DNA of 64,000 nucleotides from Streptomyces sp. NBC_00239 (GTDB lineage: Bacteria; Actinomycetota; Actinomycetes; Streptomycetales; Streptomycetaceae), in the NCBI RefSeq assembly GCF_036194065.1, contig NZ_CP108095.1, positions 744,001 to 808,000 of the forward strand, read 5' to 3'. Numbering within the stretch: the stretch's first letter is position 1; each line of letters opens with the position of its first letter. A program made the position numbers and the translations under genes. Below, piece by piece: positions 42,456-51,382 of this stretch. Under the pieces are notes generated by a model. The model was given only the letters and a program-made list of their open reading frames with translations. It searched no databases and was not told where the DNA came from.

Positions 42456-42809
42456 TCACATGTGCGGCATGCCGTAGTACTTGGCGAACTGCTCCAGGTA
42501 GCCGGAGTCCCGGGGCTGCGTTTCGCGCTCGAACTCGGGCGCGTCCTTGATCTGGTCCTTCGTACGGTTGACGTGGACGGTTTCGTTCTCGCGGTCGACG
42601 CTCCCGATGGTGCTGGCCGGGAGCAGGACGTGCTTGCCGAAGATCCATACGCCGGTGTCGACGACGAGGTAGCCGGCGCCCGCTTCGTCGGTGTGTTCGT
42701 CGACCTTGCCGATGCTCCCGTCGGTCGCCTCGACCTTGTATCCGATCAGGTCGGTGCCCGTCTCGTAGCCGGACTCGGCCCGGTAGCCCCAGATGTCTGC
42801 GTTCGTCAT
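42456..42809 (-). CDS. PRC-barrel domain protein
   Basis: A 117-residue soluble protein. The PRC barrel spans about 17-85 (TGTDLIGYKVEATDGSIGKV, AGYLVVDTGVWIFGKHVLLP, STIGSVDRENETVHVN). A short tail (KDQIKDAPEFERE, LEQFAKYYGMPHM) follows. PRC barrels bind RNA-processing or photosynthetic partners, but stand-alone actinobacterial versions are often stress-induced with no set role. GAGG upstream of the ATG supports the start. Confidence 0.88.
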   Translation of the reverse strand: MTNADIWGYRAESGYETGTDLIGYKVEATDGSIGKVDEHTDEAGAGYLVVDTGVWIFGKHVLLPASTIGSVDRENETVHVNRTKDQIKDAPEFERETQPRDSGYLEQFAKYYGMPHM

Positions 42810-43155
42810 GGCTGCTCGCCTCGCTCGGTCGTGCTGCTCCGTGGCGCCTACCCGCGCCGGGGCGGCGCACGCACCGTGGCGGGCGGGGCGGACCGCGGCG
42901 AGCGGTCGGGCGGGCCGGGCTCGGCTCGGGGGCCCGGCCGGCGCCCCGGGGGTTTGGGGGCGGGCTGAACGGAAAGGCGCCGCGTACGGGAGGCGGAGGC
43001 CGGAACGAGGCTGCCGTTGTCCGCCTCCCGGCCACTGCGGCGTGCCCTGGACCGCCACCGCGGCGTGCCCTGGACATCGACGGGCCGGGTGCCCGGCCCG
43101 TCATCGGCCGGGCACCCGGATCGGTGCGGGAGGGCACCCGGATCGGTGGGAGGGC
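42810..43155. other. Intergenic region with direct repeats and terminator
   Basis: No gene is supported in these 346 bases. GCGGCGTGCCCTGGAC occurs at 43037 and 43060, and GGGCACCCGGATCGGTG at 43110 and 43132. A hairpin lies between the two repeat pairs. The block is downstream of the lamin-tail protein stop on the minus strand. Confidence 0.55.
43079..43102 (-). terminator. Terminator of the lamin-tail protein gene
   Basis: GACGGGCCGGG and its complement form an 11-base stem around a tiny two-base loop, or a ten-base stem with four bases, 54 bases past the stop. Confidence 0.6.
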
Positions 43156-44583
43156 TCAGCAGGCGATGGTGCCCCTGCGGAGGGCGTGGCCGCCGGTGTT
43201 GCTGTCGTCGGCCCAGTACACGGGCTTGGTGCCGGCGACGCATTCGTCCGCCCCGGCGAGAGCGAAGCCCTCGTTGTTGAGGTCGGCCATGCCGGTCGGA
43301 CGGTTGAGGACGGCGGCGATGCCGAAGGTGCCGGCGGTGCCGATCTTCATGGTGCGGTGCTGGCCCCCGCACGTGTCGTCGCAGAGCACCCACAGCCGCG
43401 CGGCCTGCGGCTCCCACTGCAGCTCCATCACGCCCGCCATGCCGCTGCCGATCGTGGCGACCCGGGTGGCGGCGCCGCTGTCCTGGAGCACGAACCCGTA
43501 GACCGTGCCGGTGCCCTCCAGCCCGAGGAAGAAGACCCCGCCGGTGTGCGCGCCGTACCGGCCGGGGTCGTACGCGGCGCCGGTCGACTCGTCCTTGAAG
43601 CCCGCCGCGACGAGGGCGGCGTCCGGGATCCGGGTGATCGCCTCGAAGCCGAGGTTGGACCCCACCGCGGGCAGTCCGGCGGTCAGGTTCCACTCCTTGG
43701 CGGCGGTCAGGCTGCCGCCGGTGCCGGTGGCGACGTCGTAGCGCAGGACCGACAGGCGGCTCGTCCCGGAGGCGTCGCCGTTGCGCTCGGTCGCGACGTA
43801 CGCGCCACCCGCGGCGCCCGCTTCGGTGAGGGTCACGGCCTCGCTGTCGGGGCTGCCCGAGCCGCCGGGGTAGCGCAGGGTCTTGCCGGAGGTCCAGCCG
43901 TTCGCCGTGTCCGGACGCCAGCCGCCGGAGCCGTCGCGGACCAGCCGCCACAGCTTGCCGGTGTTCTGGGCGCCCCACAGGACGGCGCCTTCCTGGTACA
44001 GGCCGCTGAGGTCCTCGCCGAAGACGTCGGTGCCGTCGGCCGTCGCCACCGAGCTGCCGCCGGGCCAGGCCACGGGGTTCGTCCCGCCCCCGGATCCGCA
44101 GTTGTTGGGCGCGCCGAGCGTGAGGGCCGCCTTGCCGAAGGCGCCGGTGCCGTCCGGACAGCGTGACCAGGAGGGGGCGGAGTGGCTGGTCCAGGTGTGG
44201 CTGTCGACCAGGGTGCTGCCGTTCGGCAGGTAGAGGCGGGCCTTGTCGCTGGAGCCGAGGCCGAACGCCGCGTCCACGTCGAACGCGCGGACCGCGCCCG
44301 GGGCGAGCGTCGTGCCGGCCGGGACCGTGAACTTGGAGCTCGCGTTGTCGTCCTTGAGGATCCAGCCCGAGATGTCGACCGTGGCCGCGCCCTTGTTGTA
44401 CAGCTCGATCGAGTCGTCGACGCTGCCGGTCGTCACCACCTCGTTGATCCGGATGTCGTCGGCGGGGGCCGCGTGGGCGGCCGGCACGAGCAGTGCCGCG
44501 GCGGCGGCCAGCGTGGAGCCGGCGACGGCGGCGCGGCGGAGGGCGAGGCGACGACGCCCCCGGGGGGCGCATGCTTCGAACAC
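43156..44583 (-). CDS. Secreted lamin-tail-domain protein with propeller-like C-terminus
   Basis: A 475-residue exported protein. Signal peptide to about residue 35 (ending VPAAHAA), then a lamin-tail domain (IRINEVVTTGSVDDSIELYN, ISGWILKDDNASSKFTVPAG, LYLPNGSTLVDSHTW; about 38-140). The rest (GAVLWGAQNTGKLWRLV, NLTAGLPAVGSNLGFEAITR, DLNNEGFALAGADECV, KPVYWADDSNTGGHALRRG) looks like an esterase-like/phytase-like propeller. Extracellular lamin-tail proteins often accompany nucleases or phosphatases. The start is GTG with a weak AGGA; no better codon is in frame. Confidence 0.8.
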   Translation of the reverse strand: MFEACAPRGRRRLALRRAAVAGSTLAAAAALLVPAAHAAPADDIRINEVVTTGSVDDSIELYNKGAATVDISGWILKDDNASSKFTVPAGTTLAPGAVRAFDVDAAFGLGSSDKARLYLPNGSTLVDSHTWTSHSAPSWSRCPDGTGAFGKAALTLGAPNNCGSGGGTNPVAWPGGSSVATADGTDVFGEDLSGLYQEGAVLWGAQNTGKLWRLVRDGSGGWRPDTANGWTSGKTLRYPGGSGSPDSEAVTLTEAGAAGGAYVATERNGDASGTSRLSVLRYDVATGTGGSLTAAKEWNLTAGLPAVGSNLGFEAITRIPDAALVAAGFKDESTGAAYDPGRYGAHTGGVFFLGLEGTGTVYGFVLQDSGAATRVATIGSGMAGVMELQWEPQAARLWVLCDDTCGGQHRTMKIGTAGTFGIAAVLNRPTGMADLNNEGFALAGADECVAGTKPVYWADDSNTGGHALRRGTIAC

Positions 44584-44950
44584 GGGTGTCCGTCCTGAGA
44601 GGAGTGGCGGGAGACACGAGCGTCCCGGCCGCCACCGAACGCCGGTGAGCGCCGGACACGTCGTCGTGTGAACGCGGGCCGAACGGCAGACCACGGGCTC
44701 ACCCGGCGCGGGTTCAGCCTCGCAGGCGGGGCCGGATCGTGCCAGAGTGCCGCCGCGACGACACCGCCGCCGTCGCTGCGGACCGCCCGGGCCGGCGTCA
44801 GCCGATCTCCACCACGCGGGCCCACGCCGGCGGCCGGTCGGGGACGTAGTGCGGATCCTCCTCGAGGAGGTTGCGGCGATGGCGAGGGGAGGGTGCTGCG
44901 GTGCGGGAGTGGGGAGGCAGGGGTACGCGAGCGGCGAGCCCCTGGGGTGG
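44584..44950. other. Region between lamin-tail and unknown gene, no intact gene
   Basis: Most of the 367 bases are spacer or promoter for the lamin-tail gene. One short stretch looks coding on the minus strand and is listed separately. No complete frame with a start codon is visible. Confidence 0.4.
44798..44884 (-). pseudogene. Possible C-terminal coding remnant
   Basis: In one minus-strand frame 28 codons read RHRRNLLEEDPHYVPD then RPPAWARVVEIG and stop. The composition is balanced and nearly every third position is G or C, unlike shadow frames nearby. The frame is closed upstream by a stop near 44955 and has no start codon before the conserved-looking part. It may be the displaced 3' end of the unknown gene at 44951, separated by a frameshift, or an old gene fragment. 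Confidence 0.3.
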
Positions 44951-45796
44951 TCAGCTGATGACCGCGTGGCGCGGGCGCGCACTCCGGTGGCCGTCACGGT
45001 CACGACCGGAGTCGCGACCCCGGCGGCCGTGGCGAGAGCGGACCCGGCCGCGGTCCGCACCGTTGGATCCGGGTCCGGGCGGACCCGCGTCGAGCCCGGC
45101 GCGGAACAGCCCGTAGGCGATGCGCTGTTGCGCGGCCGCCTCCAGCGCGTCCCGCAGAGCGCCGCTGCGCAGGAGGGCGGCGGGCCCCAACAGCCCCTCC
45201 ACGACGTCCAGCGCGCCGGAGGTGTCTCCGTGACGCAGGCGTTCGCGGATGCCGTCGAGACACTCCGGCTCGCGGTGGGCCGTGTCGATGGCCTGGAGGC
45301 AGGGGAGCGGGGTGCCGGTCAGCTCCGCCAGCAGCTCCTCGCGGCGGATCTCGACCGGATCGTGGTCCAGGGCCGCGAGGACGCCGTCGACCAGACCGAT
45401 CCGGTGCCGGTCTCCCCGGCACTCCACCACGTGCGGCTGCCCCGCCCGGTCCGGCCGTCGGGCCGGTCGGCCCGGTGCACGGTCCGGTACGAGCGCGGCG
45501 GCGACGAGCGGATGCAGTTGTCCGGGCTCGATCTGCGCGGCTCGGAGCAGTTCCAGGTCGGGCAGCACCCAGGTCGCGGCATCGGGCAGGACCGGCAGCG
45601 CGGAGCCGTCACCGCCCTGAGCGGTCGCGGTGGCGCTCCGTACGGAGACCAGGCCGAAGCCGTCCGGTCCCTCGGCCACTTCCAGCAACAGCCGGCTGCG
45701 GGCCCCGAGCCGGACGATGACGGTCCCGTCCCCCGCACCCGCACCCCGTCCGCCCCACCCGAACCAGAGGTTTTCCGCGGCACCGGCGTGAACCAC
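44951..45796 (-). CDS. Hypothetical protein
   Basis: I do not recognise this 281-residue protein. Its first 200 residues have normal soluble-protein composition (AAENLWFGWGGRGAGAGDG, VIVRLGARSRLLLEV, DGFGLVSVRSA, WVLPDLELLRAAQIEPGQLH). The last 40 residues turn Arg/Asp/Gly-rich (RSRHGRRGRDSGRDRD), as expected if translation runs out of the true frame. The GTG start at 45796 is tentative. It is divergent from the spermidine-synthase-like gene. Confidence 0.55.
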   Translation of the reverse strand: MVHAGAAENLWFGWGGRGAGAGDGTVIVRLGARSRLLLEVAEGPDGFGLVSVRSATATAQGGDGSALPVLPDAATWVLPDLELLRAAQIEPGQLHPLVAAALVPDRAPGRPARRPDRAGQPHVVECRGDRHRIGLVDGVLAALDHDPVEIRREELLAELTGTPLPCLQAIDTAHREPECLDGIRERLRHGDTSGALDVVEGLLGPAALLRSGALRDALEAAAQQRIAYGLFRAGLDAGPPGPGSNGADRGRVRSRHGRRGRDSGRDRDGHRSARPRHAVIS

Positions 45797-45934
45797 TCCC
45801 GCTGCGGCCGCTTCGCCCCCGCCCGACGGTGACGACGGGTGGCCGGGCCGAGGCGGGGTGGAACCCGGGGGCAGTCGACGTCGTTGGGGAGAGACGAGTG
45901 ATCGTCCAATCACAGGAAGGGACAAGGACCACCC

Positions 45935-46618
45935 ATGCCGCGCCAAGCCGCCGCACCCGAAACGCCGCTGACCCTCGACCGCCGTACCGGACCGCACGGA
46001 GAAGTCGTGCTGCGCCGCCGCGGGGGGACGTACGAGATCATCGTCAACGGCTGTTTCCTGATGGACACTTCCGACGGGCGTTCCGAACGCCTCCTGATCG
46101 ACGCCGCCCTCGCCCGGACGACGGCCGCCGCGCCGTCGGTCCTGATCGGCGGGCTCGGTGTGGGCTTCTCCCTCGCCCATGCCGCCGCGCAGCCGCGCTG
46201 GTCCCGGATCGTCGTCGCCGAACGCGAGGGCGGCATCATCGACTGGCACCGCGCCGGGCCGCTGCGCGAATTCTCGGAGGCGGCCCTGGCCGATCCGCGG
46301 GTCGCCGTCCTGCACACCGACCTCAACGTCCATCTGCACACGGCCGACGAGCGGTACGACGCGCTCTGCCTCGACATCGACAACGGCCCCGACTGGACCG
46401 TGACCGAGGACAACGACAGCCTGTACTCCCCGGCCGGTCTCGCGGCCTGCCGTACCCGCCTGACGCCCGGCGGGATCCTCGCCATCTGGTCGGCGCAGCC
46501 CTCCCCCGCCTTCGAGGACGCCCTGCGCCGAGCCGGGTTCGAGGACGTACACACGCAGGAGGTGCCGGTCGCCCGCGGCGTCCCCGACGCCGTCCACCTC
46601 GCCCGCAACCCCGCCTGA
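45935..46618 (+). CDS. Spermidine-synthase-like (SAM-dependent) protein
   Basis: A 227-residue Rossmann-fold protein. PSVLIGGLGVGFSLAHAA is the nucleotide-binding glycine motif, WSRIVVAEREGGIIDWHR the acidic strand, and YDALCLDIDNGPDWTV corresponds to the polyamine-synthase DxD/NGP region. Spermidine synthases move an aminopropyl group from decarboxylated SAM; this short version lacks the N-terminal strand domain and may be a methyltransferase. AAGGA precedes the ATG. Confidence 0.82.
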   Translation: MPRQAAAPETPLTLDRRTGPHGEVVLRRRGGTYEIIVNGCFLMDTSDGRSERLLIDAALARTTAAAPSVLIGGLGVGFSLAHAAAQPRWSRIVVAEREGGIIDWHRAGPLREFSEAALADPRVAVLHTDLNVHLHTADERYDALCLDIDNGPDWTVTEDNDSLYSPAGLAACRTRLTPGGILAIWSAQPSPAFEDALRRAGFEDVHTQEVPVARGVPDAVHLARNPA

Positions 46619-46643
46619 CCGGCCCACCGTCTCACGCGTACGG

Positions 46644-46666
46644 CCCGCCCCGGGATGCAGGGCGGG
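46644..46666 (+). terminator. Short hairpin after the spermidine-synthase-like gene
   Basis: CCCGCCC (46644-46650) and GGGCGGG (46660-46666) can pair around nine bases, 26 bases past the stop. The stem is only seven pairs, so confidence is modest. Confidence 0.4.
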
Positions 46667-46726
46667 GCAGTGCGGTGAAGCCTGGTGGCGTCCCGGTGGC
46701 GGGTCGGCGCGAGAGGCGGACGAGGC

Positions 46727-47080
46727 ATGGTGACACCAGTGACTCGGATTCCGCTGGCCGGTGGTGGCTCGATTCTGGTCGAACAACCGGGTGCCGTGTG
46801 GGACGGCCCGGTGAAGGCCGGCCGCATGGGCGATGCCGTGCGCGAGTTGCCGGTGACGCTGGAGGCCGCACTGGAGCCGGTCACGTCGGCCGCGCGCACC
46901 GCCCTCGATCAGTTGCGCAAGGCCTGCCCCGATCAGATCACCATCGAGTTCGGGATCGACCTCGCATTCGAAGCCGGGGCGGTGATCACCAAGAGCCAGG
47001 CCGGTTGCCACTTGCGGGTGACCGTGTCCTGGACCGGTGACAGCGCCGTTCACCGGCGTACAGAGCCGACTGGGAGTTGA
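46727..47080 (+). CDS. Trypco1 (trypsin-co-occurring domain) protein, CU044_2847 type
   Basis: A 117-residue small soluble protein. RIPLAGGGSILVEQ near the start, then RELPVTLEAALEPVTSAA, LRKACPDQITIEFGIDLAFE and AGAVITKSQAGCHLRVTVSW at the end follow the Trypco1 consensus. In published comparative genomics this domain is found next to trypsin-like proteases in NTP-dependent conflict systems, possibly as a substrate, adaptor or inhibitor. Here its stop codon overlaps the head of the trypsin-nSTAND1 gene, so the two are co-translated. The start may be ATG at 46727 or GTG at 46730. Confidence 0.85.
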   Translation: MVTPVTRIPLAGGGSILVEQPGAVWDGPVKAGRMGDAVRELPVTLEAALEPVTSAARTALDQLRKACPDQITIEFGIDLAFEAGAVITKSQAGCHLRVTVSWTGDSAVHRRTEPTGS

Positions 47081-47082
47081 TC

Positions 47083-50000
47083 GTGGTGACCGGTACGGGG
47101 AAGGACGGCAGCGGCGGTCCCTCGTGGGATCTACTCGCGGCGGTGACCCGGATCGTCGCCCCGGACGGCACCGTGACCGGGGCGGGCTTCCTCGTCGCAG
47201 ACAATGTGGTGGTCACGTGTGCGCACGTCGTCGAGGCGGCAGGGAGCGGCCCTGGTGGCACTATTCTGCTGGATTTCCCCCACGTCGAGGGCGCTGAACG
47301 CCTGGAGGGGCACGTCCCGGTCGATCTGTGGCGTGCCGTCGAGAGGGAGGACGTGGCATTCATCCGGCTCGTCCGGGCGCCGGCCGGTGCGCGGACGCTG
47401 CCGCTCGGTTCCGCGGAGGGGTGCAGAGGCCACCAGGTGGTCTCCTTCGGGTTCCCCGCACAGGCCCCGCCGGAGGGGCACTTCGGTTTCGGTGTCGCGG
47501 GCGATCTGCTGCCGGGCGCCCAGGGCCGGAGTACCCTCCTGCAGCTGACCGCCGCGAACGACCTCACCACCGGCTTCAGCGGAGGTCCCGTTCTCGACGA
47601 GATGACCTCCCGGGTCGTCGGCATCGTGACCGAGATCGCCGCGCCCGACCAGTTCGAGCGGGGCCAGGGCGTCGCGTACGTCACACCGACGCAGGTGCTG
47701 CGAGAGGTGCTGCCGGAGCTGACGGAGCATGGCGTCTGCCCGTACCGGGGCCTGGAGCCGTTCACCGAGGAGCACGCCCGGTGGTTCCGGGGCCGGGAGG
47801 ACGCGGTCCGGCAGGTCGTGACCAACCTGGCCCGCCAGCAGCGGCTGACGTTGCTCCTGGGGCCATCGGGATCGGGCAAGTCGTCGCTGATCCAGGCCGG
47901 GGTACTGCGCGCACTGGCAGAGGGCAAGGTACCGGGCAGTGACAGCTGGCTGACCGTGCTCGCGCGGCCGCGACAGGACCTGGCGGTGGAGATCGAGCGT
48001 GCGGGGCTGGCCGGGGCCGGCGCGGAGGGGATCGGCGCGGCCGTTTCCCGGCAGCTCGCGGGCGGATCCGAGCACCAGCGCATCCTGCTGGTCATCGACC
48101 AGTTCGAGGAGCTCTTCACCCAGGCGGCCGACGGCGACCGGACGGTCGACGGCCGGCGGGCCGACCATACGGTCCTCACGGACCAGATCGTCGAAGCGGT
48201 CGACTCCCACACCGGGCTCAGCGTGATCCTGGTCATGCGCGACGACTTCTACCCCCAGCTGGCTGCCTTCGCCCCCGGTCTGCTGGAAAGGGCAACACCG
48301 GGACTCCTCAACGTGCCCGGTACCTTGAGCCACCGGGACCTGGAGGACATCATCACCCTCCCCGCCCGTGACGTGGGCCTCCGATTCCAGCCGGGGCTGC
48401 CGGAGCAGATCGTCACCGACGTCCTTGCCTCCACTCCGGAGGAGGAGCCCACCCGGCAGGCGTCCGTGACCGTGCTCCCGCTGCTGGAGCTCACCCTCAG
48501 CCAGTTGTGGCTCCGCCGAGAGGACGGGTACCTCACCCACGAGGCCTACCGGCAGATCGGAGCGGTCAGCGGCAGCCTGACCACCTGGTGCGACAGCGCC
48601 CTTGACGAACTCTCCGCCGGTCAACGACCGGTCGCCCGCCGCATCCTGACCTCGCTGGTGCACCCCGCCGACCCCAGCCGCCGTATTCCGCCCATCCGCG
48701 CGCAGGTCCCGCTCGGTGAACTGCGCGAACTGGCAGCGGACCCCGACGGGGCTGCCGGCAATGACATCGACGGCGTCCTCGCCGTGCTCACGCGCCACCG
48801 GATCATCACCACCCAGACACTCCGCGACCCTCGGGCCCCCGACGGACCTCCCGGCGAGCCGGTGGCCGAACTGATCCATGACGCACTCATCCGCGACTGG
48901 GGCACGCTGCGCGACTGGGTGCGGCAAGACCGACGTTTCCACGAATGGCTGGACGCGACGAGGGAACGGCAGGTCCGGTGGGCGGACAAGGCCGACCAGG
49001 GCGACCTGCTCGGGGGCACGGCCCTGGCAGAAGGTCTCGAGCTGTCGCAGAAACACCGCCTCCCGGGCGACATCTCGGCCTTCCTCACCGCCAGCCGAGA
49101 CCGCCAACGGGCCGCCATTCGGCGCAGCAGACGGCTCAACACGATCCTGGCCACCCTGCTCGCCCTCGCCCTCGTCGCGGCGGGCGGCGCCTTCTGGCAG
49201 TGGCGGGCCGCGGTCACGGAACGTCAGGCGGCCCAGTCCCGCCAACTCGCCGCCCAATCCGGCAATCTCATTGCCTCGAACCCCGAACTCGCCTCGCTCC
49301 TGGCCGTCCAGGCGTATCGCACCAGCCACACGTCCGAAGCCGTGGAAAGCGTGAACAACGCCGCCATGCTTCCGCGTCACCGACGCCTGTCGGGCCACGC
49401 CTACAACGTGTACGCGGTGGCGTTCAGCCCCGACGGACGCACTCTCGCCAGCGGGAGCTCCGACGCCACCGTACGGCTGTGGGACACGACCACTGGAAAG
49501 TCCCGCGCCACACTGGACCACGGGGATCTCGCCGTGGTCTCCCTGACATTCAGTCCTAACGGCCGCATCCTCGCCACCGGCAGCAACGAGGGGCCCGTCC
49601 GGTTGTGGGACGTGCCCGGCCGAAAGCCCCTCGCCACGCTCACCGGGCATACCAAACAGGTGAATTCGGTGGCCTTCAGCGCCGACGGACTCACCCTGGC
49701 CACCGGCAGCAACGACACGACCGTGCGGCTGTGGGACACGACCACGCGAAAGTCCCGCGCCATCCTGCGCGAGCACACCGACATCGTCCGCACGGTGGCG
49801 TTCAGCCCCGACGGCCAGACCCTCGCCACCGGCGGCGACGACACGACCGCGCGCCTGTGGGACACCGATTCCGGAAGCAGCCTCAGGAAACTGCCCGAGC
49901 AGGAAGGCAGCGTAGGGGCGGTGCTGTTCAGCCCCGACGGTCGCACCCTCGTCACCGAGAACGGCGACGGGTCGCTGGGGCTGTGGGACGTGGCCAGCGG

Positions 50001-51231
50001 AAAGGCACGCAGCACGTTCTACGCGAGGGTCAACTCCATGGCGCTCAGCCCTGACGGAACGATGCTCGCCACCGGCAGTCCCGAGCACAGCGTGCAGGTG
50101 TGGGATGTGACGACCGGAGCGGTCCGCGCCACTCTCCTCGGCCACACGAACGAGGTGACATCGGTGGCGTTCAGCCCCGACGGACGCACCCTAGCGTCCG
50201 GCAGTCACGACAGCACCGCGCGGCTGTGGGACGTGGCTGACCGCACCGTTCTGACGGGACACACCGGCGCGGTGCTGGCCGTTGCCTTCAGTCCCGACAG
50301 CCGCACTCTGGCCACCGGCGGCGCCGAGGGGACGATCAAGCTGTGGGACGTGGCCGGCGGCAAACCCCGCAGGACGCTGAAGCTCGACAGCACTGTGCTG
50401 GCGTTGGCTTTCAGTCCCGACGGAAAGACCCTCGCAACCGGCGGCTGGGGCAGCGCCGTGCAGCTGTGGGACGTGGCCGGCGGCACGGTCCGCACCACGT
50501 TGAACGTGCCCACGGACAAGGTGAACGCGGTGGCGTTCACCCCCGACGGGAACAGCCTCGCGACCGCCAACTCCGACGGGGTCGCAGCACTGTGGAACAT
50601 CGCGACCAGGAAGGTCACCACCGTGATGGGCGAGCACACCACCTTCCTGACCTCTCTGGCGATCAGCGCCGACGGCCGCACCCTGGTCACCGGCAGCGGC
50701 GACCGCACCGCGAGACTGTGGGACGTGGCAACGGGCAAGGCCCTCAGAACCCTCTCCGGGCACACCGACCGGGTGACCTCGGTGGCCTTCGGCCCGGACG
50801 GACACACCGTGGTCACCGGCAGTTACGACCGCACCGTGCGGCTCTGGGACGCGACGACCGGCAAGACCCGCGGCACGCTGATCGGGCACAACAGCGAGGT
50901 CGACTCGGTGACGTTCGGCCCCGACGGCCGCACGGTGGCCACCAGTGGCAGCGAGGGGACCGTACGGCTCTGGGACACCGGCTCGGGCAAGACCCTCACC
51001 ACGCTGATCGGACACTCCGATGAGGTGTGGTCGGTGGTGTTCAGCCCCAACGGCCGCACCATCGCCTCCGGCAGCATGGACATGACCGCCCGGCTGTGGA
51101 ACGTGGCCGTCCCGTCACCCGCCGCGGCCATCAAGAAGATCTGCCAGTCCGTCGATCGCGACCTCACCCCGGCGGAACGCACGGCGTATCTGCGGGGCCA
51201 GTCCGGCGACCCCGTCTGCACAGCGGACTGA
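47083..51231 (+). CDS. Trypsin-like protease / nSTAND1 NTPase / WD40 fusion protein
   Basis: A 1,382-residue protein. Residues 1-215 are a trypsin-like protease with a complete triad: TCAHVV (His48), EREDVAFIRL (Asp90), GFSGGPV (Ser166). Residues about 219-660 are an nSTAND1 NTPase opened by CPYRGLEPFTEEHARWFRGR, with Walker A GPSGSGKSS (260-268) and Walker B ILLVIDQFEE (334-343). A transmembrane segment lies near 686-706. Fourteen WD40 repeats (about 771-1342), enough for two seven-bladed propellers, end in a Cys-bearing tail (ICQSVDRDLTPAERTAYLRG). The propellers probably sense a trigger, the STAND module oligomerises, and the protease is the effector. GTG at 47083 follows GGGAG at six bases. 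Confidence 0.93.
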   Translation: MVTGTGKDGSGGPSWDLLAAVTRIVAPDGTVTGAGFLVADNVVVTCAHVVEAAGSGPGGTILLDFPHVEGAERLEGHVPVDLWRAVEREDVAFIRLVRAPAGARTLPLGSAEGCRGHQVVSFGFPAQAPPEGHFGFGVAGDLLPGAQGRSTLLQLTAANDLTTGFSGGPVLDEMTSRVVGIVTEIAAPDQFERGQGVAYVTPTQVLREVLPELTEHGVCPYRGLEPFTEEHARWFRGREDAVRQVVTNLARQQRLTLLLGPSGSGKSSLIQAGVLRALAEGKVPGSDSWLTVLARPRQDLAVEIERAGLAGAGAEGIGAAVSRQLAGGSEHQRILLVIDQFEELFTQAADGDRTVDGRRADHTVLTDQIVEAVDSHTGLSVILVMRDDFYPQLAAFAPGLLERATPGLLNVPGTLSHRDLEDIITLPARDVGLRFQPGLPEQIVTDVLASTPEEEPTRQASVTVLPLLELTLSQLWLRREDGYLTHEAYRQIGAVSGSLTTWCDSALDELSAGQRPVARRILTSLVHPADPSRRIPPIRAQVPLGELRELAADPDGAAGNDIDGVLAVLTRHRIITTQTLRDPRAPDGPPGEPVAELIHDALIRDWGTLRDWVRQDRRFHEWLDATRERQVRWADKADQGDLLGGTALAEGLELSQKHRLPGDISAFLTASRDRQRAAIRRSRRLNTILATLLALALVAAGGAFWQWRAAVTERQAAQSRQLAAQSGNLIASNPELASLLAVQAYRTSHTSEAVESVNNAAMLPRHRRLSGHAYNVYAVAFSPDGRTLASGSSDATVRLWDTTTGKSRATLDHGDLAVVSLTFSPNGRILATGSNEGPVRLWDVPGRKPLATLTGHTKQVNSVAFSADGLTLATGSNDTTVRLWDTTTRKSRAILREHTDIVRTVAFSPDGQTLATGGDDTTARLWDTDSGSSLRKLPEQEGSVGAVLFSPDGRTLVTENGDGSLGLWDVASGKARSTFYARVNSMALSPDGTMLATGSPEHSVQVWDVTTGAVRATLLGHTNEVTSVAFSPDGRTLASGSHDSTARLWDVADRTVLTGHTGAVLAVAFSPDSRTLATGGAEGTIKLWDVAGGKPRRTLKLDSTVLALAFSPDGKTLATGGWGSAVQLWDVAGGTVRTTLNVPTDKVNAVAFTPDGNSLATANSDGVAALWNIATRKVTTVMGEHTTFLTSLAISADGRTLVTGSGDRTARLWDVATGKALRTLSGHTDRVTSVAFGPDGHTVVTGSYDRTVRLWDATTGKTRGTLIGHNSEVDSVTFGPDGRTVATSGSEGTVRLWDTGSGKTLTTLIGHSDEVWSVVFSPNGRTIASGSMDMTARLWNVAVPSPAAAIKKICQSVDRDLTPAERTAYLRGQSGDPVCTAD

Positions 51232-51382
51232 AGACGTCTGCGGTGCGCGGCCGATGTCCCTCGTGGGCGGCGAAGCGGTGCGGTGGCGGGCCTAGCGCGT
51301 ACCCAGGCCGCGGTCGGCCGGCACGTCCGCCGAGGCCGTAAAGCGGTGGACAGGGCGGCTGGGCTGGGCGAACATCTCCGCG

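Noticed and set aside
45935..46618. The spermidine-synthase-like gene as part of the Trypco1/trypsin unit
   Set aside because: A spacer of over 100 bases with a hairpin separates them, and no functional link is visible.
47131..50145. A 1,004-codon open frame antisense to the trypsin-nSTAND1-WD40 gene
   Set aside because: It mirrors a high-GC gene, has no ribosome site or family motifs, and the sense strand carries clear domains.
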